From positions 620,001 to 684,000 of the forward strand of contig NZ_CCYK01000006.1 in assembly GCF_000826105.1 (NCBI RefSeq): a DNA stretch of 64,000 nt, given 5' to 3'. Position numbers and translations under genes: made by a program. The first letter of the stretch is position 1; every line of letters starts with the position of its first letter. Under the pieces are notes generated by a model that worked only from the letters and a program-made list of their open reading frames with translations, was not told the DNA's origin and made no database searches. Below are positions 1 to 8,229 of the stretch, piece after piece. Source of the DNA: Pseudomonas massiliensis (GTDB taxonomy: Bacteria > Pseudomonadota > Gammaproteobacteria > Pseudomonadales > Pseudomonadaceae).

Positions 1-478
1 GACACTGCCGCAGCGCTTGCTCGGACGCCACTACCACGAACAGCTCGTTGGCCCCAAGCACGTCGATGATGTCGACATTGAGCGCGCGCTGGATCTCCAG
101 ACTGACCCCTTCCTCATCCGGGTATTGGGCTGGCAGGTTCAGCCACAAGCGCTCTCGGTCGCGCATGACGGTCAACAGGCCGCCACGACTGATGAATTCT
201 ACGGTATCGGCGGTCTCGGCAAAGACCTGCTGCAGTACATGGGCGGCCGCCAGGGTGCCGTGCCCGCAGAGCGGCACCTCTGCTCGAGGCGCGAACCAGC
301 GGATCCGCCAGCGTGGTCCTTCCTTGACGATGAATACCGTCTGCGAAAGGTTATGTTCGGTAGCGATCTGCTGGAGCAGATCATCGGGCAGCCAGCGTTC
401 GAGTCGATAGACGATGGTGGGGTTGCCGCCGAAAGGGCGATCTGAAAACGCATCGACCTGGTGGTAATCCAGTTGCAT
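1..478 (-). CDS. PhzF-family isomerase/epimerase-like protein, 3' part cut off by the window edge
   Basis: Reading leftward from the ATG at 478 gives 159 uninterrupted codons that run off the window. The N-terminus (MQLDYHQVDAFSDRPFGGNP) and the CGHGTLAAAHVL segment near residue 75 are typical of the PhzF/YddE fold, a diaminopimelate-epimerase-like family. Most members are of unknown substrate; the founding member isomerises DHHA in phenazine synthesis. No phenazine genes are visible, so a phenazine role is not implied. The usual catalytic Glu in the NLSE-T-F motif is Gln here (NLSQTVF, about residue 46). The gene lies 42 bases downstream of ybaK on the same strand and may be co-transcribed with it. 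Confidence 0.88.
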   Translation of the reverse strand, partial: MQLDYHQVDAFSDRPFGGNPTIVYRLERWLPDDLLQQIATEHNLSQTVFIVKEGPRWRIRWFAPRAEVPLCGHGTLAAAHVLQQVFAETADTVEFISRGGLLTVMRDRERLWLNLPAQYPDEEGVSLEIQRALNVDIIDVLGANELFVVVASEQALRQC

Positions 479-520
479 GGCCGGCCCTCTCTCGTGCATC
501 CGATGGTGCCCCTTTGCCCA

Positions 521-991
521 TCAGACCTTGGCCAACCCGGCAAAGCTCCCTTGGACCAGCTCCGCCAGGACCCTGGCGGACAATTCCACCTCGAGGCCGC
601 GTCGGCCGCCGCTTACGTAGATGGTTTCAAAACCCAGCGCACACTCGTCGATAAAGGTGCGCAGACGCCGTTTCTGCCCCAGGGGGCTGATGCCGCCAAG
701 CAGATAACCCGTGGCTCGCTGCGCGGCCGCAGGGTCTGCCATCTCGCATCGCTTAGCCTTTGCGGCCTGGGCCAGCGCCTTGAGGTCCAGGCTTCCAATG
801 ACCGGTACCACGGCAACCAGCAGTTCCTGTTTATCCGTCGCCGCAAGCAGGGTCTTGAATACCCGCTCCGCTGGCAGGCTCAGCTTCTCGGCAGCCTCCA
901 TCCCATAGGAAGGTGCCTTTGGATCGTGCTCGTAGGCATGCACCTGGAAGTGAGCACGATGTTTCTTCAGAAGATCGATAGCGGGCGTCAT
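521..991 (-). CDS. ybaK: Cys-tRNA(Pro)/Cys-tRNA(Cys) deacylase YbaK
   Basis: This is a 156-residue YbaK/EbsC protein beginning MTPAIDLLKKHRAHFQVHAY at the ATG at 991; the upstream in-frame ATG at 1072 adds a non-conserved tail. The family hydrolyses cysteine mischarged onto tRNA-Pro, in trans, in the cytoplasm. Recognisable features are the AERVFKTLL segment with the conserved Lys, and the GYLLGGISPLGQKRRL loop lining the deacylase pocket. The length matches the family (about 155-160). A ProRS with the inserted editing domain is encoded at 53516, so both proofreading steps are present in this window. It is transcribed divergently from glpF. Confidence 0.93.
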   Translation of the reverse strand: MTPAIDLLKKHRAHFQVHAYEHDPKAPSYGMEAAEKLSLPAERVFKTLLAATDKQELLVAVVPVIGSLDLKALAQAAKAKRCEMADPAAAQRATGYLLGGISPLGQKRRLRTFIDECALGFETIYVSGGRRGLEVELSARVLAELVQGSFAGLAKV

Positions 992-1103
992 GGCGGCTAT
1001 ACAGCCTCTTTGAGAACAGGACCACAGCCTATGTGCCATGGGCAAGAACCCAAGACAACCCGGACAGGACAAAAAGGGTCAAGCTGGCGTACTTATGCAA
1101 TAA

Positions 1104-1165
1104 AACGTTCGAAATCGATCTTTACATCAGCGTTTGGCGGTTATATTTTTTCGTTTGCGAATACA
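1104..1165 (+). promoter_or_regulatory. putative GlpR operator sites upstream of glpF
   Basis: The 289-base gap between ybaK and glpF contains AACGTTCGAA at 1104-1113, which matches 9 of 10 positions of the E. coli GlpR half-site WATKYTCGWW as I recall it. A looser TTTTTTCG/GCGAAT pair follows around 1145-1163. Similar but better elements precede glpD, and glpR lies in the same cluster. This supports GlpR repression of glpFK, but it is a motif match only. No confident -35/-10 pair was picked. Confidence 0.5.
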
Positions 1166-1280
1166 CCGGCGAACCTTTCCCTGAAAAATTCGTCTATTGC
1201 GTCCGTAATCGCCCTGCTGCATGGGCCTTGAGCGGTGGCAGGGTGGCACGCTGCACAACAACAAAAAAACGAGGTACAGG

Positions 1281-2132
1281 ATGTCAAACGGTTTGAGCAA
1301 ACCCACGTTGTCCGGCCAGTGCATGGCCGAGTTCCTGGGGACTGCCCTCTTCATCTTCTTCGGTACAGGTTGCGTCGCCGCTCTCAAGGTCGCGGGCGCC
1401 AGCTTCGGCTTATGGGAAATCAGCATCATCTGGGGCGTAGGGGTCAGCATGGCCATCTACCTCACGGCAGGCATTTCCGGCGCGCACCTGAATCCGGCTG
1501 TCAGCATCGCGTTGTGGCTGTTCGCCGGTTTCGAGCGGCGCAAGCTGCCCTTCTATATCGTTGCCCAGGTGGCGGGCGCCTGTTGTGGCGCGGCCTTGGT
1601 CTACACCCTCTATTCATCGCTGTTTTTCGGATACGAACAGCTTCATCAGATGGTCCGTGGCAGCGAAGCCAGCCTGGAGCTTGCCAGCGTCTTCTCTACC
1701 TATCCGAACGCCGCCTTGAGCGACGGCCAGGCCTTTCTGGTAGAAGCGGTCATCACCGCCATTCTCATGGCCGTGATCATGGCGCTGACCGATGACAACA
1801 ACGGCTTGCCTCGCGGCCCGCTGGCGCCGTTGCTCATTGGCCTGCTGATCGCGGTGATCGGTAGCGCCATGGGCCCGCTCACCGGATTCGCCATGAACCC
1901 CGCGCGGGATTTTGGCCCCAAACTGATGACCTTCATCGCAGGCTGGGGCGAGGTCGCCTTCACCGGCGGGCGTGAGCTACCGTATTTCCTTATCCCCATC
2001 GCCGCGCCTATCCTGGGCGCCTGTTTCGGCGCGGCGAGCTACCGCCTGCTGCTGGCCCGGCACTTGCCCCTGGCGGATACCCAAGCTTCAAACGCAGCAC
2101 CTGATAAAGAGGCCGATGCGCGTGCGTCCTGA
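1281..2132 (+). CDS. glpF: glycerol uptake facilitator GlpF (aquaglyceroporin)
   Basis: This 283-residue MIP-family channel passes glycerol across the inner membrane. Both pore motifs are present: NPA in AHLNPAVS near residue 70, and NPAR in MNPARDFGPK near residue 205. About six hydrophobic segments surround them. The Asp after NPAR is the aquaglyceroporin signature that distinguishes it from water-only aquaporins. The ATG at 1281 is chosen because it has GAGG at 1271-1274 and keeps the conserved LSGQCMAEFLGTALFIF start; the in-frame upstream ATG at 1221 would add 20 basic residues. glpK starts 43 bases downstream, so the two are likely one operon under GlpR. Confidence 0.96.
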   Translation: MSNGLSKPTLSGQCMAEFLGTALFIFFGTGCVAALKVAGASFGLWEISIIWGVGVSMAIYLTAGISGAHLNPAVSIALWLFAGFERRKLPFYIVAQVAGACCGAALVYTLYSSLFFGYEQLHQMVRGSEASLELASVFSTYPNAALSDGQAFLVEAVITAILMAVIMALTDDNNGLPRGPLAPLLIGLLIAVIGSAMGPLTGFAMNPARDFGPKLMTFIAGWGEVAFTGGRELPYFLIPIAAPILGACFGAASYRLLLARHLPLADTQASNAAPDKEADARAS

Positions 2133-2175
2133 ACGCCCGTGACATTGCCCCACCACTACCTTCAAGGCAGCCGCC

Positions 2176-3657
2176 ATGACCGACAAAAATTACATCATCG
2201 CCCTTGACCAAGGCACCACCAGCTCCCGCGCCATCATTTTCGACCGGGACGCCAACGTGGTCTGTTCCGCACAGCGCGAATTCGCCCAGCACTACCCGCA
2301 ACCGGGCTGGGTCGAGCATGACCCCATGGAGATCTTCGCGACCCAGAGCGCAACCATGGTCGAGGCCTTGGCCCAGGCTGGCCTGAGCCATGCCCAGGTG
2401 GCCGCCATCGGCATTACCAACCAACGGGAAACCGTGGTGGTCTGGGACAAGACTTCCGGCCGTCCCATCCACAACGCGGTGGTCTGGCAATGCCGACGCA
2501 GTACGGAAATCTGCGAACAGCTCAAGCGCGACGGTTTCGAGGACTACATTCGAGAAACCACCGGCCTGGTCATCGACCCCTACTTCTCCGGCACCAAGGT
2601 GAAGTGGATTCTCGACCACGTCGAAGGGAGCCGTGAACGCGCCCGCCGCGGGGAGCTGCTGTTCGGAACGGTCGATAGCTGGCTGATCTGGAAATTCACC
2701 GGCGGCAAGGTGCATGTCACCGACTACACCAACGCCTCGCGCACCCTGTTGTTCAACATCCACACCCTGCAGTGGGACAAGCGCATGCTGGAAGTGCTCG
2801 ACATTCCCGAGCAGATGCTGCCCCAGGTGCGCCCTTCCTCCGAGGTCTACGGCCAGACCAAGAGCGGGATCGACATTGCCGGTATCGCCGGAGACCAGCA
2901 GGCTGCCCTGTTCGGCCAGATGTGCGTAGCTCCCGGCCAGGCCAAGAACACCTACGGCACCGGCTGCTTCCTGCTCATGAACACCGGTGACAAGGCCGTA
3001 GCCTCCAGTCACGGCTTGCTGACCACGCTGGCCTGCGGGCCGCGCGGCGAAGTCGCCTATGCGCTGGAAGGCGCGGTGTTCAATGGCGGCTCCACCGTGC
3101 AATGGCTGCGGGACGAGCTCAAGGTGGTCAACGATGCCCTGGATACCGAGTACTTCGCCAACAAGGTGAAGGACAGCAACGGCGTCTACCTGGTGCCGGC
3201 CTTCACCGGCCTTGGCGCGCCCTACTGGGACCCTTACGCCCGTGGCGCCCTGTTCGGACTGACCCGCGGCGTCAAGGTGGACCATATCATCCGCGCAGCG
3301 CTGGAATCGATTGCCTACCAGACCCGCGACGTACTCGATGCCATGCAACAGGACGCCGGCGAGCGCCTGTGCACCCTGCGAGTGGATGGCGGGGCGGTGG
3401 CCAACAACTTCCTCATGCAATTCCAGGCAGACATCCTCGGCACCCCTGTGGAACGCCCGCAGATGCGTGAAACCACTGCCCTGGGTGCTGCCTACCTAGC
3501 CGGCCTTGCCAGCGGTTTCTGGAGCAGCCTGGACGAACTGCGCGACAAGGCGGTAATCGAGCGGCAGTTCACGCCCCAGGTCGATGAAGCGCAGCGCCAG
3601 GCGGCCTACGCCGGATGGCAGAAGGCCGTGGAGCGCACCCGGGGCTGGTCGCAGTAA
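2176..3657 (+). CDS. glpK: glycerol kinase GlpK
   Basis: This 493-residue FGGY-family kinase converts glycerol plus ATP to sn-glycerol 3-phosphate and so traps glycerol that enters through GlpF. It starts with the phosphate-1 loop ([15 protein letters not shown], residues 8-22). The glycerol-binding segments GITNQRET and [10 protein letters not shown] follow, with the adenosine-loop region [13 protein letters not shown] near residue 235 and [13 protein letters not shown] near residue 260. The length equals that of other Pseudomonas GlpK proteins. It ends 159 bases before glpR, and a short perfect palindrome lies just past the stop. Confidence 0.97.
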   Translation: MTDKNYIIALDQGTTSSRAIIFDRDANVVCSAQREFAQHYPQPGWVEHDPMEIFATQSATMVEALAQAGLSHAQVAAIGITNQRETVVVWDKTSGRPIHNAVVWQCRRSTEICEQLKRDGFEDYIRETTGLVIDPYFSGTKVKWILDHVEGSRERARRGELLFGTVDSWLIWKFTGGKVHVTDYTNASRTLLFNIHTLQWDKRMLEVLDIPEQMLPQVRPSSEVYGQTKSGIDIAGIAGDQQAALFGQMCVAPGQAKNTYGTGCFLLMNTGDKAVASSHGLLTTLACGPRGEVAYALEGAVFNGGSTVQWLRDELKVVNDALDTEYFANKVKDSNGVYLVPAFTGLGAPYWDPYARGALFGLTRGVKVDHIIRAALESIAYQTRDVLDAMQQDAGERLCTLRVDGGAVANNFLMQFQADILGTPVERPQMRETTALGAAYLAGLASGFWSSLDELRDKAVIERQFTPQVDEAQRQAAYAGWQKAVERTRGWSQ

Positions 3658-3678
3658 ATCGCCGTGCCCAGGTGCCTC

Positions 3679-3694
3679 GCCGAGCATGCTCGGC
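3679..3694. other. 16-bp perfect palindrome after glpK
   Basis: The sequence GCCGAGCATGCTCGGC is a perfect inverted repeat beginning 22 bases after the glpK stop. It could fold into a hairpin, but no T-run follows, so it is not a classical intrinsic terminator. It may stabilise the glpFK mRNA end or act as a protein site. The function is unknown. Confidence 0.45.
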
Positions 3695-3816
3695 CTGGGG
3701 CGCCTTGGCGCGCTCCACCCGCCGATGATGCCCGGCTTTTCCCTTCGAACCTAGCAAATCTCGGCATCGGTGCGGCATCATGGGAAAAACTTGATAAAAG
3801 CATCAAAGGACGCCCA

Positions 3817-4575
3817 ATGAACCTGCCCCCCCGTCAGCAGCAGATCCTCGACCTGGTGCGTGAACGAGGCTACGTCAGTATCGAGGAAATGGCCCAGCTG
3901 TTCGTGGTCACGCCACAGACCATTCGCCGGGACATCAATCAGCTTGCCGAAGGCGGCCTGCTACGCCGCTACCATGGCGGGGCCGCGTACGACTCGAGCA
4001 TTGAAAACACGGCGTACGCCATGCGCGCCGACCAGATGCGCGATGAGAAACAGCGCATCGCCGAAGCCATCGCCGCGCAGATCCCCGACCACGCCTCGCT
4101 ATTCATAAATATCGGCACTACTACCGAGTCCATCGCTCGTGCGCTGCTGGGCCACAACCAGTTGAAGATCATCACCAACAACCTGCACGTGGCCTCTATC
4201 CTGAGCGGCAAGGAAGATTTCGAAGTGCTTCTGGCAGGTGGCAACGTACGCCGGGACGGCGGCGTGGTCGGACAGGCCTGTGTGGACTTCATCAACCAGT
4301 TCAAGGTGGACTACGCCCTGGTGGGCATCAGCGGTATCGACGAGGAAGACGGCAGCCTGCTCGATTTCGACTATCAGGAAGTGCGCGTTTCCCAAGCCAT
4401 CATCGCTAATGCGCGACAGGTGATACTGGCTGCCGACTCCAGCAAGTTCGGCCGCAATGCCATGGTCCGCCTGGGTTCGATCGCGCTGATCGATTGCCTG
4501 GTTACCGACCGTGGGCCTGATCCGATGCTGATTCAACAGCTGAACCAGCACAAGGTACGCCTGGAAGTGGTTTGA
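3817..4575 (+). CDS. glpR: glycerol-3-phosphate regulon repressor GlpR (DeoR family)
   Basis: This is a 252-residue DeoR-family repressor. The N-terminal winged helix-turn-helix ([20 protein letters not shown], about residues 18-37) is followed by the DeoR-type linker RRYHGG. The C-terminal sensor domain carries [11 protein letters not shown] and GGNVRRDGG and binds the inducer, glycerol 3-phosphate by family precedent. The ATG at 3817 is preceded by AAAGGA at 3805-3810; the longer frame starting at 3664 has no site and extends into non-conserved sequence. It sits between glpK and glpD, the usual Pseudomonas arrangement, and probably acts on the sites at 1104-1165 and 4690-4737. Confidence 0.95.
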   Translation: MNLPPRQQQILDLVRERGYVSIEEMAQLFVVTPQTIRRDINQLAEGGLLRRYHGGAAYDSSIENTAYAMRADQMRDEKQRIAEAIAAQIPDHASLFINIGTTTESIARALLGHNQLKIITNNLHVASILSGKEDFEVLLAGGNVRRDGGVVGQACVDFINQFKVDYALVGISGIDEEDGSLLDFDYQEVRVSQAIIANARQVILAADSSKFGRNAMVRLGSIALIDCLVTDRGPDPMLIQQLNQHKVRLEVV

Positions 4576-4689
4576 AGCGGCCATATGAAAGCTGAAAGGT
4601 TCCGCGCATTTTCATAATTGTTCTTTTCGGTTCATTCGATGAAGAAATTCAATCGAAGCGTGCTGGCATGGCTAGGGATGTTGAGCTAC

Positions 4690-4737
4690 CATTTTCGAAA
4701 ATGAACATTCTATGTTCGAAATCATTTTCGAGTTCGA
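4690..4737 (+). promoter_or_regulatory. cluster of GlpR-type operator half-sites upstream of glpD
   Basis: Three TTCGA-centred elements occur within 48 bases just before glpD. They are a perfect palindrome CATTTTCGAAAATG (4690-4703), TATGTTCGAA (4711-4720), which fits the E. coli GlpR half-site WATKYTCGWW at all ten positions as recalled, and CATTTTCGAG (4723-4732). GAACAT and ATGTTC (4703-4717) also form a hyphenated inverted repeat. The close spacing suggests cooperative repressor binding over the glpD promoter. This is a motif inference. Confidence 0.6.
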
Positions 4738-4749
4738 TTGGAGGCCAAC

Positions 4750-6279
4750 ATGCCCGCTATCCCAGAGTCGCCCGATACCCTCTATGACATCGCAGTCATC
4801 GGTGGTGGCATCAATGGCGTGGGGATCGCGGCCGATGCCGCCGGGCGTGGGCTGTCGGTGTTCCTTTGTGAAAAGGATGACCTGGCCAGCCACACGTCTT
4901 CAGCCAGCAGCAAGCTGATCCATGGCGGCCTGCGTTACCTTGAGCATTACGAGTTTCGCCTGGTTCGCGAAGCCCTGGCCGAGCGCGAGGTACTGCTTGC
5001 CAAGGCGCCTCATATCGTCAAGCCCATGCGCTTCGTATTGCCCCACCAGCCGCACCTGCGTCCGGCCTGGATGATTCGCGCCGGGCTGTTCCTGTATGAC
5101 CACCTGGGCAAGCGCGAGAAGCTCCCTGCCTCGCGCAGCCTGCGCTTCGGCCCACGCAACCCGCTCAAGGCCGAGCTCAAGCGCGGTTTCGAATATTCCG
5201 ATTGCTGGGTGGACGATGCTCGACTGGTCGCGCTCAATGCCATGGCAGCCCGGGAACATGGCGCTCAGATCCGCACTCGTACCCGTTGCGTTCACGCCGA
5301 GCGTACCGAGGGGGTGTGGACGCTGAGCCTGGAGAACGCCGAGGGCCAGCCATACAGCATCCGTGCAAAAGCCTTGGTCAACGCGGCGGGGCCGTGGGTG
5401 GCAAGGTTCATCCGTGAAGACCTCAAGCTGCAGTCACCCTATGGCATTCGCCTGATCCAGGGCAGCCATTTGATCGTGCCGCGCCTGTACGATGGCGAGC
5501 ACGCCTATATCCTGCAGAACACCGACCAGCGCATCGTCTTCGCCATTCCCTATCTTGACCGGTTCACCATTATCGGGACGACGGACCGGGAATATACCGG
5601 TGACCCATCGAAGGTGGCGATCACTGAGCAGGAGACAGATTACATCCTCAAGGTGGTCAATGATCATTTCAAGCATCAACTGACCCGCGCGGATGTACTG
5701 CGTACCTACTCTGGTGTGCGCCCGCTGTGCAACGACGAATCGGATAACCCGTCGGCTATCACCCGCGACTACACCCTGGCACTCAGCCAGGAGCCCGGCC
5801 AGGCGCCCCTGCTGTCGGTGTTCGGGGGCAAGCTGACCACTTACCGCAAGCTGGCGGAATCCGCCATGGGTCAGCTGGCGCCCTTCTTCCCTGCCATGGG
5901 CCCGAGCTGGACGGCGAAGCAGCCATTACCTGGCGGCGAGGACATGACCACGCCCAAGGTGCTGGCCGAGGCGCTTGTCGCCAGGGCTGCCTGGCTTCCA
6001 GCCGAGGTGGCCACGCGTTGGTCAGTCACCTATGGCAGCCGCGCATGGCGCCTGCTGGAAGGTTGCCAACAGTTGGCAGACCTTGGCCAGCATTTTGGCG
6101 CGGGCCTCTATGCGCGAGAAGTCGACTACCTGCGCGACAACGAATGGGTGGCCTCGGCCGAAGATGTCCTCTGGCGCCGAACCAAGCTGGGCCTGTTCCT
6201 GGACAGCGAGGGCCAACGCGCGCTGGAGGCTTACCTGCCAAGTCAGACCGTACAGAAGGGCAAGGTACAGGCGGCCTGA
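4750..6279 (+). CDS. glpD: aerobic glycerol-3-phosphate dehydrogenase GlpD
   Basis: This 509-residue membrane-associated flavoenzyme oxidises glycerol 3-phosphate to dihydroxyacetone phosphate and passes electrons to ubiquinone. The FAD Rossmann motif IAVIGGGINGVGIAADAAGR lies near residue 14, followed by the family segments SSKLIHGGLRYLEH and IGTTDREY, and GVRPL near residue 325. The ATG at 4750 is chosen because GGAGG (4740-4744) sits five bases upstream; an in-frame TTG at 4738 overlaps that site. It is preceded by the operator cluster and follows glpR in the same direction. Confidence 0.97.
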   Translation: MPAIPESPDTLYDIAVIGGGINGVGIAADAAGRGLSVFLCEKDDLASHTSSASSKLIHGGLRYLEHYEFRLVREALAEREVLLAKAPHIVKPMRFVLPHQPHLRPAWMIRAGLFLYDHLGKREKLPASRSLRFGPRNPLKAELKRGFEYSDCWVDDARLVALNAMAAREHGAQIRTRTRCVHAERTEGVWTLSLENAEGQPYSIRAKALVNAAGPWVARFIREDLKLQSPYGIRLIQGSHLIVPRLYDGEHAYILQNTDQRIVFAIPYLDRFTIIGTTDREYTGDPSKVAITEQETDYILKVVNDHFKHQLTRADVLRTYSGVRPLCNDESDNPSAITRDYTLALSQEPGQAPLLSVFGGKLTTYRKLAESAMGQLAPFFPAMGPSWTAKQPLPGGEDMTTPKVLAEALVARAAWLPAEVATRWSVTYGSRAWRLLEGCQQLADLGQHFGAGLYAREVDYLRDNEWVASAEDVLWRRTKLGLFLDSEGQRALEAYLPSQTVQKGKVQAA

Positions 6280-6375
6280 GCGGCACCGCCGGCGGGCGGT
6301 CGTAGCGGTTGTGGCGAGCGCGAGCGCTGTGTTGAAATAGTGCCCACTTAGCGCTTCGAACCTTCCCGTCCCGCC

Positions 6376-8229
6376 GTGAACACTCCCTCCCTGCGTCAAT
6401 GGTTGCTCGCGGCCCTACTACTGTGCGTCACACTCGCCCTGGGGCTGGTCGGCTATACATTGAGCGAGCGCCTGGGCTTGAAAGCGCAAGCCGACGCAGG
6501 AGCCCGTCAGCTCGAACTCCATACCCGGGCAGTGGAAAGCGAGCTGGACAAGTACACCTATCTGCCAAGCGTGCTGGAACTGGAACGCAGCGTGCAGACG
6601 TTGCTGTCCGGCGTGGGCGATGCGCCCATCGCCGCGGTGAACCAGTACTTGGAAGGCCTGCGCGAGCGCAGCGGCAGCCGCGCCATTTTCCTGATGGATG
6701 TAAACGGTCATGTGCTTGCCAGCAGTAACTGGCGAGACCCTGACAGCTTCATTGGCGAAGACCTGGCCTTCAGGCCCTATTTCAAGGATGCCCTGCTAGG
6801 GCGGCCGGGACGCTTCTATGGCCTGGGCACTACCACCGGCGAGGCCGGCTACTTCCTGGCCCACGGTTTGCGAGCCGAAGGCAGGATAGTCGGAGTCGCG
6901 GTGGTCAAGGTCCGCCTGGACGCTCTGGAAGCTCGTTGGCAGAAGGCACGGCTGGAGGCCTTTGTCTCGGACGAGAACGGCATCATCATTCTTTCCAGCG
7001 ATGCGACTCGTCGCCTCAAATCCGTCGAACCACTGGATGAAGAGAGCCGTGCGCGCCTTGCTCGCAGCCTTCAGTACTACGGCTTTCCCCTGGATGAGCT
7101 GCAATTTTCGCAGCGTGAATCCGTCGGGCCTGGGGCGGAACGCCTTATCCTTGGCCAGGATGATGGCTACGGCGATCGGCGCCCCGCTCGCTACCTTGCC
7201 CAGAGCCTCGCGGTGACAGATACGCCCTGGCATCTGACACTGCTCACCCCGCTCAAGGACCAACGCAGGGAATCCATCGTGCATGGGGTGCTGGTTGCCT
7301 TCGGATTCGCGTTGCTGGTTTTCTTGCTTATCGCCCGCAATGAGCGGCGCAAAGTGGTCGCTACCCGCCTGGCGGCGCGAGAGGCCCTGGAAACGGCCAA
7401 TGACCTGCTCGAGAAGCGCATCGCTGACCGTACCAAGGCACTTCGCAACAGCAACGAGCGATTGAAAAGCCAGATCCGCGAGCGGCGCCAAGCCGAGCAA
7501 ACGCTGCGCAAGGCCCAGGATGAACTGGTTCGTGCCGAAAAGCTGGCGACCATTGGACAAATGTCCACCAGCATCGCCCACGAGTTGAATCAGCCACTGG
7601 CTGCGCTGCGCACCCTTTCGGGCAATACGATACGCTTCCTGGAAAGAGGCCACCTCGAGGTGGCTGACACCAATCTGCGTACCATCAATGATCTGGTGGA
7701 CCGCATGGGCCGCATCATCGCGACCTTGCGTGCCTTCGCGCGGGGCGGCGACCGCGGCGGCCAGGCGGAGGTCGCCAGCGCGCTCGGTGCGGCTCGCGGC
7801 GTGTTGCAACAGCGATTCGAAAACCGGCCGATCAGGCTGGACTGCCAGGTCACGCCAGGCTGCGTGGAGATCGAGCAGACCCGCCTGGAGCAGATCCTGG
7901 TGAATCTGCTGAGCAATGCCCTCGATGCCGTCGAGAGTAGCGCGCAGCCTGTGATCGAAGTGAGGGGTCAGGTAATCGACGACAGTTATCGGCTTCGCGT
8001 GTCCGACAACGGCACGGGTATCGACACTCATGGGCGGCAGCGTCTGTTCGAGCCTTTTTTCACCACCAAACTCGGCGGGCATGGACTTGGGCTCGGCCTG
8101 ACCCTTTCAGCGCAACTGGCAGCCGCGGCCAAGGGTCAGCTGAGCCTTGATGAACAGGCGGGCAGCGGGGCCAGTTTTCTACTTACCTTGCCATTGAGTG
8201 CCGTCAGCAACAGGAGCACCTCCCCATGA
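6376..8229 (+). CDS. dctB: DctB-type sensor histidine kinase
   Basis: This 617-residue inner-membrane kinase has a first TM helix at about residues 8-28, a periplasmic dCache-like sensor (about 30-295), and a second TM at about 300-320. A coiled-coil linker follows, then a HisKA domain (TSIAHELNQPLAALR, phospho-His about 402) and an HATPase with N box (LVNLLSNALDAV), DNGTGI and GLGLGLTLS. The family phosphorylates DctD to switch on C4-dicarboxylate uptake. The start is a GTG at 6376 with only a weak ribosome site. The stop overlaps the dctD start by four bases (ATGA). No dctA transporter lies next to it, so the signal and target are inferred. Confidence 0.85.
   Translation: MNTPSLRQWLLAALLLCVTLALGLVGYTLSERLGLKAQADAGARQLELHTRAVESELDKYTYLPSVLELERSVQTLLSGVGDAPIAAVNQYLEGLRERSGSRAIFLMDVNGHVLASSNWRDPDSFIGEDLAFRPYFKDALLGRPGRFYGLGTTTGEAGYFLAHGLRAEGRIVGVAVVKVRLDALEARWQKARLEAFVSDENGIIILSSDATRRLKSVEPLDEESRARLARSLQYYGFPLDELQFSQRESVGPGAERLILGQDDGYGDRRPARYLAQSLAVTDTPWHLTLLTPLKDQRRESIVHGVLVAFGFALLVFLLIARNERRKVVATRLAAREALETANDLLEKRIADRTKALRNSNERLKSQIRERRQAEQTLRKAQDELVRAEKLATIGQMSTSIAHELNQPLAALRTLSGNTIRFLERGHLEVADTNLRTINDLVDRMGRIIATLRAFARGGDRGGQAEVASALGAARGVLQQRFENRPIRLDCQVTPGCVEIEQTRLEQILVNLLSNALDAVESSAQPVIEVRGQVIDDSYRLRVSDNGTGIDTHGRQRLFEPFFTTKLGGHGLGLGLTLSAQLAAAAKGQLSLDEQAGSGASFLLTLPLSAVSNRSTSP

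Noticed and set aside
2008..3420. A 470-codon minus-strand frame opposite glpK
   Set aside because: It is the antisense of a certain glycerol kinase gene.
6796..8082. A 428-codon minus-strand frame opposite the sensor kinase
   Set aside because: It is the antisense of conserved kinase motifs, with no independent support.
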